Positions 37,666-46,659 of a DNA stretch of 64,000 bases are shown here, in pieces. A program made the translations under genes and the position numbers. Under the pieces are notes generated by a model. That model did no database searches, had not been told where the DNA came from, and saw only the letters and a list, made by a program, of their open reading frames with translations. Source of the stretch: Chitinivibrionales bacterium (GTDB taxonomy: Bacteria > Fibrobacterota > Chitinivibrionia > Chitinivibrionales > WJKA01); contig WJLW01000015.1 of the NCBI GenBank assembly GCA_014728295.1, positions 1 to 64,000 on the forward strand. The letters are read 5' to 3'. How positions within the stretch are numbered: position 1 is the stretch's first letter; every line of letters begins with the position of its first letter.

Positions 37666-38310
37666 TTAAAAATAAACTTCGGTGTGGATATTTTCTTCGT
37701 GCACATCGCCGGCCCGCAGCAGTTCGTAAATGTCGTAGATCATCTGGTGATTTCCGCAGAGGTAGCAATGCGTCTCGGGTGCAACGACACGCCCGGCCAG
37801 GCAATCGGTCACTCGCCCCACAAACCGGCCGGATGAGTCACGGGACGTGCAGAGAATATGGCGATCGGGATCATAATCATCTTTCTCATACGCCTCCTGC
37901 GCATATCTGACCCCGTGCAGAACGATATAATCCAGAGCCGGGTAAGATGCTACGAAAGAGTGAACCGGCGCCAGTCCGGTACCCGAAGCGACAAAGAGAA
38001 ATGATTTATCGTAATCTTTTTCGTCAATGGTGAAAAAGCCGAATGGCCCTTCGACGCGCAGTTGATCGCCGGGCTGGTGCATTTTGAGCCTTTTTGAAAT
38101 GTAGCCGTCGTCAACTTCTTTGACCAATATCTCCAGAAAATCGTCATGTTCCGCGCTGTAAAGAGAATACGACCGTTGTGCTTCATCATTGACCGGCGCC
38201 AAATTCACGTATTGCCCGGCGCAAAATGCCAGATCACCGCGCTCGAAACGGATTACAAAAGTTGATTCCGTCAAATTGCGCATTGCAAGTATTCGGGAAG
38301 TAAATTGCAC
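37666..38310 (-). CDS. Small ferredoxin/flavodoxin-NADP reductase (paralogue 1)
   Basis: 214 residues: FAD domain with RSYSLYS and GQYVNLAP, then NAD(P) domain with FVASGTGLAPVHSF and CYLCGNHQMIYDI, ending in an aromatic TEVYF as bacterial Fpr proteins often do. No [2Fe-2S] or FMN domain, so it must pass electrons between NAD(P)H and a separate carrier such as ferredoxin or flavodoxin. It lies between miaB and the bioB relic; a clear paralogue is at 39890-40528. A role in feeding electrons to neighbouring radical SAM and iron-sulfur enzymes is inference. Confidence 0.85.
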   Translation of the reverse strand: MQFTSRILAMRNLTESTFVIRFERGDLAFCAGQYVNLAPVNDEAQRSYSLYSAEHDDFLEILVKEVDDGYISKRLKMHQPGDQLRVEGPFGFFTIDEKDYDKSFLFVASGTGLAPVHSFVASYPALDYIVLHGVRYAQEAYEKDDYDPDRHILCTSRDSSGRFVGRVTDCLAGRVVAPETHCYLCGNHQMIYDIYELLRAGDVHEENIHTEVYF

Positions 38311-38319
38311 GACGCAACC

Positions 38320-38640
38320 TTACCTTTTAAGCACTTCTACGTGATCTTTGATGCGATATGCACAAAGAGCAGTATCTGCATTGAGAATTTCGAATCCTGC
38401 GTCTTTGATCATTTGAATGTCACAAACTGCGTCCCGGCCTTTGGTGGTCAGATAATAACCGATGAAAATGGAATTGACAACATGCAACACAAGTGACTGC
38501 AGGCCGCGCAAATGCAGCTCCCTGCCCCCCGCGCATCGACGCGACCAGGCACAGGCGTTGGGCATTATTCTCGACCGTGCGTTGGGCCGCCTGCACGGGG
38601 ATGACACCACTGGGAGCCATATTCTAAAAACAACCGAACT
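38320..38640 (-). pseudogene. bioB: C-terminal relic of biotin synthase
   Basis: The last about 70 codons in frame ([18 protein letters not shown], then [15 protein letters not shown] and [12 protein letters not shown]) match the C-terminus of BioB, including the glycine-rich GGRE and the YLTT motif. Upstream, a second frame continues the alignment weakly ([14 protein letters not shown]), showing a frameshift near 38540. Everything before it, including the radical SAM cysteine motif, is gone. A functional BioB would have to be elsewhere. Confidence 0.7.
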
Positions 38641-38826
38641 AGAAACCAATTGGAGCAAAAACTATACCCTGGCAAAAAAAATGCACACGCATCTATTCAG
38701 CCCGTAATACTGCGCAAAAGCCACACTCATTCTTCATAAATGCCCCCCGGCAGCCGGAATTCAAGTTCGATAAGTTATTTTCTAAGTGCAGACTGATCAT
38801 AAACGATGCCGGTAAAGGATACATAC

Positions 38827-39882
38827 ATGACTGACAAAACACATGGTGTGGCGACTTTGTACGAACAAATGAAGGCAAAGCTGTCGAAGGTGGTCCCGGA
38901 CGTTGAATTAAAAATAAAAGCTGAAATAGCCTATGAAATCAACCTCTTGAAAAAGAAGCGCAATGCCGTTATCCTGGGACATAACTACATGGAGCCGGCC
39001 CTGTTTCACTCGGTGCCCGATTTCACCGGAGATTCGCTCGATCTCAGCCGTAAAGCGGCCACCACCGATAAGGACGTCATTGTATTCTGCGGCGTGCGCT
39101 TCATGGCCGAAACGGCAAAAATCCTCAGTCCCCACAAGACGGTTCTGATTCCCTCCGCCAAGGCAGGTTGTTCCCTGGCGGAAAGCATCACAGCAGAAGA
39201 TGTGCACAACCTCAGGAAACAATTTCCCGGCGTACCCGTGGTCACCTACATCAACACGTATGCAGAGGTCAAAGCAGAGTGCGATATTTGCTGTACCTCA
39301 AGCAACGCACAAAAAGTAGTTGAATCTCTGAATGCCGATACGGTCATATTTTTGCCGGATGAATTCTTGGCTGCCAACGTGGCAAAGCAAACCAACAAGC
39401 ACATAATCTACCCAGCCAAGACCCCCAAAGCCCTCCAGAGCCAAAAGCCGGGCATCGATTATCACATGATCGGCTGGAGCGGACGCTGCGAAGTGCATGA
39501 GTTGTTTACTCCAAAAGACATCGAGATGGTCCGCAGGCAGTTTCCCGACGTACTGGTGCTTGCGCATCCCGAATGCAGTCCCGAAGTCGTGGCCGCCTCT
39601 GATTTCGCCGGTTCGACCAACGCCATGATCAACTATGTCAAGCAGTCCGGCGCCGATAGATTTCTGCTGTTGACCGAATGCAGCATGGGAGACAATATCA
39701 TTGCCGAATCACCCGGCAAAGAGCTTGTACGCCTCTGCAGCCACCGCTGTCCGCATATGCAGGAGATAACGCTGGAGGATACCCGTGCGGCATTGCATGA
39801 AATGAAATATCAGGTTGAGGTTCCCGATGATATTCGTGTGCGCGCCAAAAAAGCGGTAGATCGCATGCTTGAAATCGGATAG
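38827..39882 (+). CDS. nadA: Quinolinate synthase
   Basis: 351 residues from the ATG at 38827 with AAAGGA eight bases upstream. NadA condenses iminoaspartate with dihydroxyacetone phosphate to quinolinate, the precursor of NAD, on an oxygen-sensitive [4Fe-4S] cluster. Typical segments: AVILGHNYMEP, VFCGVRFMAETAKIL, CSLAES, CDICCTSSNA, HPECSPEVV, GSTNAM and the last cysteines in LCSHRCPHMQ. Lone plus-strand gene among leftward Fe-S enzyme genes. nadB and nadC are not in the window. Confidence 0.95.
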   Translation: MTDKTHGVATLYEQMKAKLSKVVPDVELKIKAEIAYEINLLKKKRNAVILGHNYMEPALFHSVPDFTGDSLDLSRKAATTDKDVIVFCGVRFMAETAKILSPHKTVLIPSAKAGCSLAESITAEDVHNLRKQFPGVPVVTYINTYAEVKAECDICCTSSNAQKVVESLNADTVIFLPDEFLAANVAKQTNKHIIYPAKTPKALQSQKPGIDYHMIGWSGRCEVHELFTPKDIEMVRRQFPDVLVLAHPECSPEVVAASDFAGSTNAMINYVKQSGADRFLLLTECSMGDNIIAESPGKELVRLCSHRCPHMQEITLEDTRAALHEMKYQVEVPDDIRVRAKKAVDRMLEIG

Positions 39883-39889
39883 AAAATTC

Positions 39890-40528
39890 TCAAAAGTAAA
39901 TTTCTGCAAAGCAATTTTCTTTGGCAATTCCGCATTCTTTCAAAATCGCCAGAGCATCGTAAATCATATTGCTGTTACCGCACAAGTAGCATTTGCTTTG
40001 CGGATCGGGCGGATTCTGCCTGAGATAGTCGGTGACTCTTCCGTGAAAATCTCCTTTCGGTTCCCTGCTGAGACATGCGACATACCGTTCCCGGTCATAA
40101 TCTTTACGCTGATAGCATTCGGTGAGCCGGGCGACGCCATGCAGCAGGCGATAATCAAGATCGTCATAGCTTGCGGTAATTGAGTGGAATGGCGCGATTC
40201 CGGTTCCCGACGAAATAAACAGCAGGCTGGAATTCATCGCCTCATCCCTGATGCCAAAATCGCCATACGGTCCTTGGATATGGAGCTGATCCCCGGGTTG
40301 CGCGTGGTGCAGCAGTTCCGAAACCCGCCCCCGGGGAATATACTTGACGAGGATTTCCAGATAGTCGGCCGTGCACGGTGAATACACGGAATACTCCCGC
40401 AATTGCACCGTCCCGGCAACGCCCGCTTCGAGATACTGGCCGGGCACAAAGTCAAAATTTCTTCTCTCAAAGCGAAGTACAAATGCACTGGGCGATAACT
40501 GTGTATTCGAGATAATAGCGGTATTCAT
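39890..40528 (-). CDS. Small ferredoxin/flavodoxin-NADP reductase (paralogue 2)
   Basis: 212 residues and the same plan as the 37666-38310 protein: FAD motif REYSVYS, GQYLEAGV, NAD(P) motif FISSGTGIAPFHSI, CYLCGNSNMIYDA and terminal AEIYF. The two copies differ enough to be old paralogues. It is 91 bases downstream of lipA on the same strand and may be read with it, and its 3' end nearly meets nadA. Probably supplies or takes electrons through a separate carrier; specific partner unknown. Confidence 0.85.
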   Translation of the reverse strand: MNTAIISNTQLSPSAFVLRFERRNFDFVPGQYLEAGVAGTVQLREYSVYSPCTADYLEILVKYIPRGRVSELLHHAQPGDQLHIQGPYGDFGIRDEAMNSSLLFISSGTGIAPFHSITASYDDLDYRLLHGVARLTECYQRKDYDRERYVACLSREPKGDFHGRVTDYLRQNPPDPQSKCYLCGNSNMIYDALAILKECGIAKENCFAEIYF

Positions 40529-40619
40529 CGTGTAGCCGGTGACTACCTTACGCTGAAAGAGAGTGCAAGCGCCTGTTTCACACGCAGATCCATGCTGTCT
40601 CGATCGGCATAAGGCGAAT

Positions 40620-41525
40620 TCACGGCCGTCTTTCCAGTTGCACAGAAGAACTCATCGAGCCGACCTGTTCTGCAGCATGATAAGAAGAACGTACGAACGG
40701 ACCGGATTCGCAATGCTTGAATCCCTTTGCACAGGCAATCTCTTTGAGCTCGTCGAATTCCGCAGGTGTCCAGTAGCGCTGAACGTCGATATTGGTGCGC
40801 GTCGGCTGCAGATACTGACCGAGGTTGATCATGTCGACATCATGCTCACGCAAGTCGTCCATCGCCTCGACGACCTCCTTTTTCGTCTCACCCAAACCCA
40901 GCATGATGCTTGACTTTGTCGTCATGCCCGGATCGAGTTTCTTGACATAGTGCGAAAACATCAACGACCGGTCGTAATCGGACCGGGAGCGAATGCGCGG
41001 AGTCAGCCGCCTGACGGTCTCGAGATTGTGGCTGAGGATCTGCGGGTTGCTTTCAGCCATGACGGCAATATTTTCTCTTTTGCCCATCATATCCGACGCG
41101 AGTACTTCCACGCTGCAGCCGGGATTCAATTCGTGAATTTTGCGCACGGTTTCGGCCATGATGTCTGCACCGCCGTTGTCAAGGTCGTCACGATTGACCA
41201 TGGTAATCACTGCGTGCCGAAGCTGCATCGACTGCACCGCTTCGGCCACCCGGACCGGTTCATCGCGATCAAGGTCAGTGGGCAAGCCGGTCTTCACCGA
41301 ACAGAATCGACAGCGACGCGTACAAACCTCGCCGAGAATCATAAAGGTTGCGGTTTTATGCTTGCCCCAGCACTCATGCACATTGGGGCAACGGGCCTCT
41401 TCACATACCGTATGCAGGCCCTTGCGGTTCCGCAGCCCCTTGATAAAGGCATAATTTTCATTCGCTTCGGGCTTTATTCGTATCCATGAAGGCTTGCGCA
41501 ACGTTTTTTCCGCGTCGTGTGTCAT
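40620..41525 (-). CDS. lipA: Lipoyl synthase
   Basis: 301 residues. Auxiliary-cluster cysteines [13 protein letters not shown], radical SAM cysteines [10 protein letters not shown] and the C-terminal serine ligand RSSYHAAEQ are all present. It inserts two sulfurs into protein-bound octanoyl groups. It follows the mevalonate operon after only 15 bases and is likely on the same transcript. Confidence 0.95.
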   Translation of the reverse strand: MTHDAEKTLRKPSWIRIKPEANENYAFIKGLRNRKGLHTVCEEARCPNVHECWGKHKTATFMILGEVCTRRCRFCSVKTGLPTDLDRDEPVRVAEAVQSMQLRHAVITMVNRDDLDNGGADIMAETVRKIHELNPGCSVEVLASDMMGKRENIAVMAESNPQILSHNLETVRRLTPRIRSRSDYDRSLMFSHYVKKLDPGMTTKSSIMLGLGETKKEVVEAMDDLREHDVDMINLGQYLQPTRTNIDVQRYWTPAEFDELKEIACAKGFKHCESGPFVRSSYHAAEQVGSMSSSVQLERRP

Positions 41526-41540
41526 GTAAACCCGTACCGG

Positions 41541-42521
41541 TTAGTGATCAATAATTGCGGCGACACCATCACTGCATTCGCACACGAACAGCGACGAAAG
41601 CGTGATATCTCTGCGCGTTGATATAAAATGTTTCACGGTATCGAAAATTTCCATACCGCTCCGAACGTCCTTGACGAAAAACACAAATGCGCCCCCGCCC
41701 CCTGCACCACTGAGTTTTCCGCCAAGTGCGCCCGCTTCCCGTCCCGCATTCAGCAGAGCATTCATTTCCGGTGTCGAGACGCCAATGCGCTCCAGAAGGT
41801 CCTGCGCCTGGTTTGCAAATGTACCCAGACGGGTTGAGGCGCAACTGGATCGCTGCTCCAATGCCCGGGTAGCGGCGATTGACAATTGCCCCAACTGTTC
41901 CAAAGCCTTTCGTGTCGAATCCGGATTCTGATCCAGATGTAAGCGCACCATTCCAATCAAATCCCGTGTCGAACTTGTGCGCGGGATCGAACCGCCTAGG
42001 ATGTAGAAAGATTCGGGAACAATTTTTTTGTATGAGGGAAGATCTTCCCTGCTGCCGCTAAACTGGTACACTCCTTTGCCCAGAGCAAGTCCGGTATCGA
42101 TGCCTGAGGGCTTGCCATGGTAGACGTGCTCGGCGTGATGGGCCGTTTTCCACGTATCGAGATTCGACGCAAGATCCTCGCCCTTCCTGCCGCCAAAGCA
42201 CTCTGCCAGAGCGACACAATAGGCCGCAGACGATCCAAATCCCCGGCTTAACGGCATGGCGGCGCTGATGTTGACATGCCAGTTGCGGCTTCGCCACAAG
42301 TCACCTGCTTTTTGTCCGGTTTTTTCCGCCGCCAGTGCAATTGCCTCCAGATCGTTGCGCGTAAGCAGATTGTCGAGCGGTTCGATATTCTGCTCGTCTT
42401 TGTCAAATATGCGCACGTCAATGGTATGCGGCAAGGTCAGTCCAAGCGAGGGATAACCATACACCGCAGCATGTTCACCAAAGAGCAGCAGCTTGGCATT
42501 GCCCGATCCGCTCAATACCAT
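41541..42521 (-). CDS. mvk: Mevalonate kinase
   Basis: 326 residues from the ATG at 42521, with GAAGGA upstream; the frame extends further but only as overlap with the preceding gene. GHMP kinase motifs: KLLLFGEHAAVYGYPSLG, PLSRGFGSSAAYCVAL and KLSGAGGGGAFVFF. HHAEHVYHGKPSGIDT contains the catalytic-region aspartate. It phosphorylates mevalonate to 5-phosphomevalonate. It overlaps the phosphomevalonate kinase gene by 10 bases. Confidence 0.93.
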   Translation of the reverse strand: MVLSGSGNAKLLLFGEHAAVYGYPSLGLTLPHTIDVRIFDKDEQNIEPLDNLLTRNDLEAIALAAEKTGQKAGDLWRSRNWHVNISAAMPLSRGFGSSAAYCVALAECFGGRKGEDLASNLDTWKTAHHAEHVYHGKPSGIDTGLALGKGVYQFSGSREDLPSYKKIVPESFYILGGSIPRTSSTRDLIGMVRLHLDQNPDSTRKALEQLGQLSIAATRALEQRSSCASTRLGTFANQAQDLLERIGVSTPEMNALLNAGREAGALGGKLSGAGGGGAFVFFVKDVRSGMEIFDTVKHFISTRRDITLSSLFVCECSDGVAAIIDH

Positions 42522-43444
42522 ATCAATCCTTCGTGAGTAGCAATTATGCGATCGGGATCGTGAGCATCGCACCCCACTGCATACAACTCATTTCCTGCGC
42601 CAAGCGCTTTGAAAAAAGGGTAGCGCGACATGTCGACGTCGTTTGACGGATTCCACACCCCGATTTCCCGTTGAAATACTTCGCTGCGCCGCGCGGCTTT
42701 TCGCAAAAGCTCGATACAGGACTCCTCATCCCCTGTTTGTGCCAAGTGCATAACCAACCCATTTGACCGTGCCGCATACGTGCGCCAGTCTTCCCGGTGG
42801 ACATTGCGCCAGTCTTCCAGCAGTTTGATTGCAGAAACCGTCTTTATCGGATCGGGCGCACAGACCAGTTTGAACGGAGGCAGATGCGCGTGCGGCAGTT
42901 GTTGTACTTGCGGCTCAAGGCCGCCACAGAAAATTGCAACACCGCCATAGATCGAACAGGCAACGTCATACCCGCTGCCTTTACCAAATTGCGCCGTGCG
43001 ATGAGCTTTGACGGCATGCAACAACAATTCGTCGGCATCCGGCTCGTGCCCCCCGGCCAGGCGATACAGCAATGCGGTCAATCCGACGGTTACCGCCGCA
43101 CTCGAACCGTAGCCGATTTTTTTGCCGCTCGCACTGCTAAATTCATCCCCGGCAATACCGATCGCAAAAGGAAGCTTGTCAATCGAAACCGAGCAGGTAT
43201 CGTGCAGCTCCCGGATTACCGCTTCGATGAACGAGTTGGCAGTCTCATTCCCGTGCGTCCAGACATAGGACGCGCCCGCAATTTCGCCACAGATTGAAAA
43301 GCGGTGATCACGCTTTGCCGAGAGTCTCATACGTTTGTCAATTGCGCAGAAAAGCCCCAATCCCCCTTCTTCAAGAATCACATATTCCCCTGCAAGCAGC
43401 AGGCTGCCCGGCACCGAAAGCGAAAGTACCGGCGCTTCTACCAT
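42512..43444 (-). CDS. Phosphomevalonate kinase (GHMP type)
   Basis: 310 residues from the ATG at 43444. GHMP motifs: VPGSLLLAGEYVILEEGG, KKIGYGSSAAVTVGL, and QFGKGSGYDVACSIYGG, as in bacterial phosphomevalonate kinases. The third motif is altered: LGAGNELYAVGCDA instead of the usual SGAGGGD pattern. Its place between mvaD and mvk makes 5-phosphomevalonate to diphosphomevalonate the expected step. Overlaps both neighbours by a few bases. Confidence 0.87.
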   Translation of the reverse strand: MVEAPVLSLSVPGSLLLAGEYVILEEGGLGLFCAIDKRMRLSAKRDHRFSICGEIAGASYVWTHGNETANSFIEAVIRELHDTCSVSIDKLPFAIGIAGDEFSSASGKKIGYGSSAAVTVGLTALLYRLAGGHEPDADELLLHAVKAHRTAQFGKGSGYDVACSIYGGVAIFCGGLEPQVQQLPHAHLPPFKLVCAPDPIKTVSAIKLLEDWRNVHREDWRTYAARSNGLVMHLAQTGDEESCIELLRKAARRSEVFQREIGVWNPSNDVDMSRYPFFKALGAGNELYAVGCDAHDPDRIIATHEGLIWY

Positions 43445-44412
43445 GAGACCGAAGCGCCCTCCCCCGGTTGGCAAGCGAGTGCTTGAATGTCCGGGAAGTG
43501 CTCTTCAAGCGCCGTTTCGATACGGTGTACATCATCCTTGAGGCAAATCAGCTTCACCTGCGGACCGGCGTCCATTGTCTCCCAGGCGCCGATGCCGTTG
43601 ATGCGCAGCCGTTCGATAAACTTCAGCAAGCCGATCGTCTGCGGTTCCCAGTAGACGAGCGGCGGTGCGGATGATATCATCGTTCCAAACATACGATAGG
43701 CACTGATCCGAGCAAGATCGCCCAGCTTTTCGATGTCTTTGTTTTCAAGCGCACTGCAGGCCTCTTTGAAGGTCTTTTCTGCATCCAGGACCCAGGATTT
43801 GAAGTAAGGTGAAGTTTTTTTGCTCAGACTCATGCCGAGGCGCGAGGAATACTCTTTTTTTGCATCCTTGACAATACAGACAATTATCCTGAACTCGGGC
43901 CAGAACGACGCGTCGTGAAGCATTTCCGCTGCGTGGCTCCCGGCCCGCAGCAGGGTAAAGCCCCCGAATACCGAGCGCGCGGCAGATCCGGAGCCGATCC
44001 GGGCCAGCGCAGAAATTTCACCGAGCGGATAGTCCGGGTCGGCAAGCTTTGCAATACCACAGGCAAGTGCGGCAAACCCCGACGAGGAACTGGCAATTCC
44101 CGCTCCGGTGGGAAAATCATTTTCGCTCTCGACTTTAAAGGCCAGATTTTCGTCGCAAAGGGCGCCCGCATGCTGAAAAAATTGACTGTAGCGTTCCGGG
44201 GGCTGAAGCTCTCCGTTGACAATGACGACGCTGTTTTTTTTCACCGTCGATATACGTGTCGTAGAAGTCAACCCCGAGAGGGTTATCGCCAGGCTGGAGG
44301 TAGCGGGAATATTATTCTTCGATGATGCCTTTCCCCAATATTTGGTAAGGGCCAGGCTGGGATGCGCACAGGCGATCACCGTTTTGTGCAGCAGCGATTT
44401 CTTCGTACTCAT
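43438..44412 (-). CDS. mvaD: Diphosphomevalonate decarboxylase
   Basis: 324 residues. KYWGKASSKNNIPATSSLAI, ASSSSGFAALACGIA, GSGSAARSVFGGF and the late MDAGPQVKLIC are diagnostic, including the catalytic aspartate. It makes isopentenyl diphosphate with loss of carbon dioxide and ATP use. It sits one base from the stop region of the HMG-CoA reductase gene. Confidence 0.94.
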   Translation of the reverse strand: MSTKKSLLHKTVIACAHPSLALTKYWGKASSKNNIPATSSLAITLSGLTSTTRISTVKKNSVVIVNGELQPPERYSQFFQHAGALCDENLAFKVESENDFPTGAGIASSSSGFAALACGIAKLADPDYPLGEISALARIGSGSAARSVFGGFTLLRAGSHAAEMLHDASFWPEFRIIVCIVKDAKKEYSSRLGMSLSKKTSPYFKSWVLDAEKTFKEACSALENKDIEKLGDLARISAYRMFGTMISSAPPLVYWEPQTIGLLKFIERLRINGIGAWETMDAGPQVKLICLKDDVHRIETALEEHFPDIQALACQPGEGASVSW

Positions 44413-44413
44413 G

Positions 44414-45574
44414 TCACTCCTTTGCCGTGCGATTCTTCTTGTGGTGAAGCGGCATATGTCCCTTTTGAATCCCGGTGCTGATCAGCGCCGCCACTGCGGC
44501 AATATTCTGGGCCAGGCCGACGGATGCGGCAATTCTCGCAAGATGCGGCGATGACGGATTATGCAGCAAGTCGAGGCAGAACTGCGCGGTAGGATGCGTC
44601 CCGGTCGAACCGCCAATAGTCGCAAATGGTAAGGGCATATCCAGGGAGCAGACGAGCGCATCGCCATCGGGTGCAAATACGGACAAGCCGCGGTAGGCCC
44701 CGTCGCGTTGCGCCCAGGCATGTGCCGCGGCCTCCACTGCGCGCGTGTCGTTCAGCGTAGCCAGCGCAAGCGCCGAAATACCGTTCATGATTCCTTTGTT
44801 GTGAGTAACCGCCCGGTCTTTATCGTGGTGCGCAATCATTGATGCAAGCTCAAAGCGGCGCATGCATTCCCCGCCGCTAAACATACCCCGGCACAGCATT
44901 GCCGCCCGGCTTGCGCTCAACCGGCATTCGGCACGCGCACGGCGCTGTCCGGCATTATTTGTCAGTATGCCCATGACCGGATTGATACCGAGAGTATTGC
45001 TGAGTTTGCCGGCAATGCTTTCGGCGCAGGTATTGAGCAGATTGGCGCCCATCGCATCCCGCACGTCAATTGCACAGACAATTTTGAGCATCGGTATTGA
45101 GCTCATCTCCAGGATGTCAAGTGATCTGAATCCGCCGCCGCGCCGGGACATCGAATGCAGCAGCTTGACGAGCCCAAATTCGAGCTCATCCCGCATCGAC
45201 TCGATGTGTTGCCGCATCTGCGCATCGGCATTTTCGACATAGACCGTGCATTCCATTATCGGATCTGTTGCCGATGTTACAAAACCGCCGCCGTGCGCAA
45301 TGATGGTTGCAGCAAACGAAGCAGCGGCGATCACAGAGGGCTCCTCGGTCGCCAGGGGAATGGCATACTCCTTTCCGTCAATCATAAATCCGCAAGCGAC
45401 GCCAAGCGGTATGCCCACAATGCCGACACTGTTTTCAACGAGCGTATCGGCCATATTCAGATAATGCGCACTTGCCGTCGGTGCGTCCAGCAAATCCGGC
45501 TGTCCGACTGAATCCGCAAGCCATTGCCGGCGATCTGAAGGTGTCATCTTTCGAAAATTGCGGGGAAAATTCAT
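44414..45574 (-). CDS. mvaA: Hydroxymethylglutaryl-CoA reductase, class II
   Basis: 386 residues from the ATG at 45574, which overlaps the fni stop as ATGA; an upstream GTG at 45587-45589 is less likely. Class II features: ENSVGIVGIPLGVACGF, ATEEPSVIAAASFAA, THNKGIMNGI, GGSTGTHPTAQ and the catalytic-histidine region QNIAAVAALISTGIQKGHM. It reduces HMG-CoA to mevalonate. Cofactor preference, NADH or NADPH, cannot be read. Confidence 0.94.
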   Translation of the reverse strand: MNFPRNFRKMTPSDRRQWLADSVGQPDLLDAPTASAHYLNMADTLVENSVGIVGIPLGVACGFMIDGKEYAIPLATEEPSVIAAASFAATIIAHGGGFVTSATDPIMECTVYVENADAQMRQHIESMRDELEFGLVKLLHSMSRRGGGFRSLDILEMSSIPMLKIVCAIDVRDAMGANLLNTCAESIAGKLSNTLGINPVMGILTNNAGQRRARAECRLSASRAAMLCRGMFSGGECMRRFELASMIAHHDKDRAVTHNKGIMNGISALALATLNDTRAVEAAAHAWAQRDGAYRGLSVFAPDGDALVCSLDMPLPFATIGGSTGTHPTAQFCLDLLHNPSSPHLARIAASVGLAQNIAAVAALISTGIQKGHMPLHHKKNRTAKE

Positions 45575-46659
45575 AGAAGCGATCGCCACTCACCATGCGC
45601 AGCATGTTGACGTACAAGAGACAAAAACGAATCCGATAAAATAAGCTTTGCCGCCTGTAACTGCTCGATCGTTTGGCAACCGCAAAGCAGCATTGCAGAC
45701 TTAAAAGAGTGAATAAGCGATTCGGTGAATATGGCTAATCCGTCCATTCCACGCTCGTGCTGCGCCCTGAGAAATGGTAGCGCCATGCCGGCCAGCTCGG
45801 CTCCTAAAGCGAGCGATTTGGCAATATCAACTCCCGTGCGAACCCCGCCCGAGGCCAGTACCGGTAAATGGTCCCGGGGCAAGGCCGCCAGTATCGCCGG
45901 CGTCGGATTGCCCCACAAATCGAAATCCCGGCCGCGCAGCGCAATCCTGTGTTCGTGACACTGTGCTTCGACCTGTATCCAGTTGGTCCCGCCCGACCCG
46001 GCAATATCAACTGCAGCGGCGCCGCATTGGCGCAACCTGGTGACATCCGCCACCCGCATTCCAAAGCCGGTCTCCTTGACAATTACGGGTATGGGCGAAG
46101 ATTCGCACAGCCGCCCGATTGCATCGTAGAGACCGACAAAATTGAGATCGCCGCCCGGCTGAAACATCTCCTGCCCCGCGTTGCAATGAATCACCATCGC
46201 CTGCACTTCAAGACGCTTTACCATTTCGTTGATTACATTATGATCAAGCTCGCGCAATTGCACCGCACCGAGATTGGCCCACACCGGCACGTCAGGCGCA
46301 AGCGGCTTGACATAAAACTGATCGAATACTTCCTCATGGCGGAAGAGCACTCGAATTGAACCAAGTCCGACCGGAATGCCGTATTGCTGCGCGTGCCGGG
46401 CCAGATCACGGTTGATCCGGAAGCCGTTATCGGAGCCACCGGTCATGCAAGAGATGAAAATCGGCAGTGCAATCTTTGCACCCAGAAAGGTCGTCGTTGT
46501 ATCCAGCTTGTCCCAGTCAACTTCGGGCAGTGGATGGTGCAGCAACGAGATATCATTGAACCGGTTCTTTGCCGTCTCGATCGGCTCGGGAGGCTCGAGG
46601 CAGATATCTTTCTGGCGGGATTTGCGCTTGCTGATGGTGCTTGATTCAGGCGCAGTCAT
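45571..46659 (-). CDS. fni: Type 2 isopentenyl-diphosphate isomerase
   Basis: 362 residues. FMN-dependent TIM-barrel enzyme interconverting IPP and DMAPP: ISCMTGGSDNGFRINRDLA, GLGSIRV, the metal/FMN segment HCNAGQEMFQPGGDLNF, VKETGFGM, AGSGGTNWIQVE and ASGGVRTGVDIAKSLALGA are all present. It is the second gene of the operon, overlapping mvaS by 14 bases. Confidence 0.95.
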   Translation of the reverse strand: MTAPESSTISKRKSRQKDICLEPPEPIETAKNRFNDISLLHHPLPEVDWDKLDTTTTFLGAKIALPIFISCMTGGSDNGFRINRDLARHAQQYGIPVGLGSIRVLFRHEEVFDQFYVKPLAPDVPVWANLGAVQLRELDHNVINEMVKRLEVQAMVIHCNAGQEMFQPGGDLNFVGLYDAIGRLCESSPIPVIVKETGFGMRVADVTRLRQCGAAAVDIAGSGGTNWIQVEAQCHEHRIALRGRDFDLWGNPTPAILAALPRDHLPVLASGGVRTGVDIAKSLALGAELAGMALPFLRAQHERGMDGLAIFTESLIHSFKSAMLLCGCQTIEQLQAAKLILSDSFLSLVRQHAAHGEWRSLL

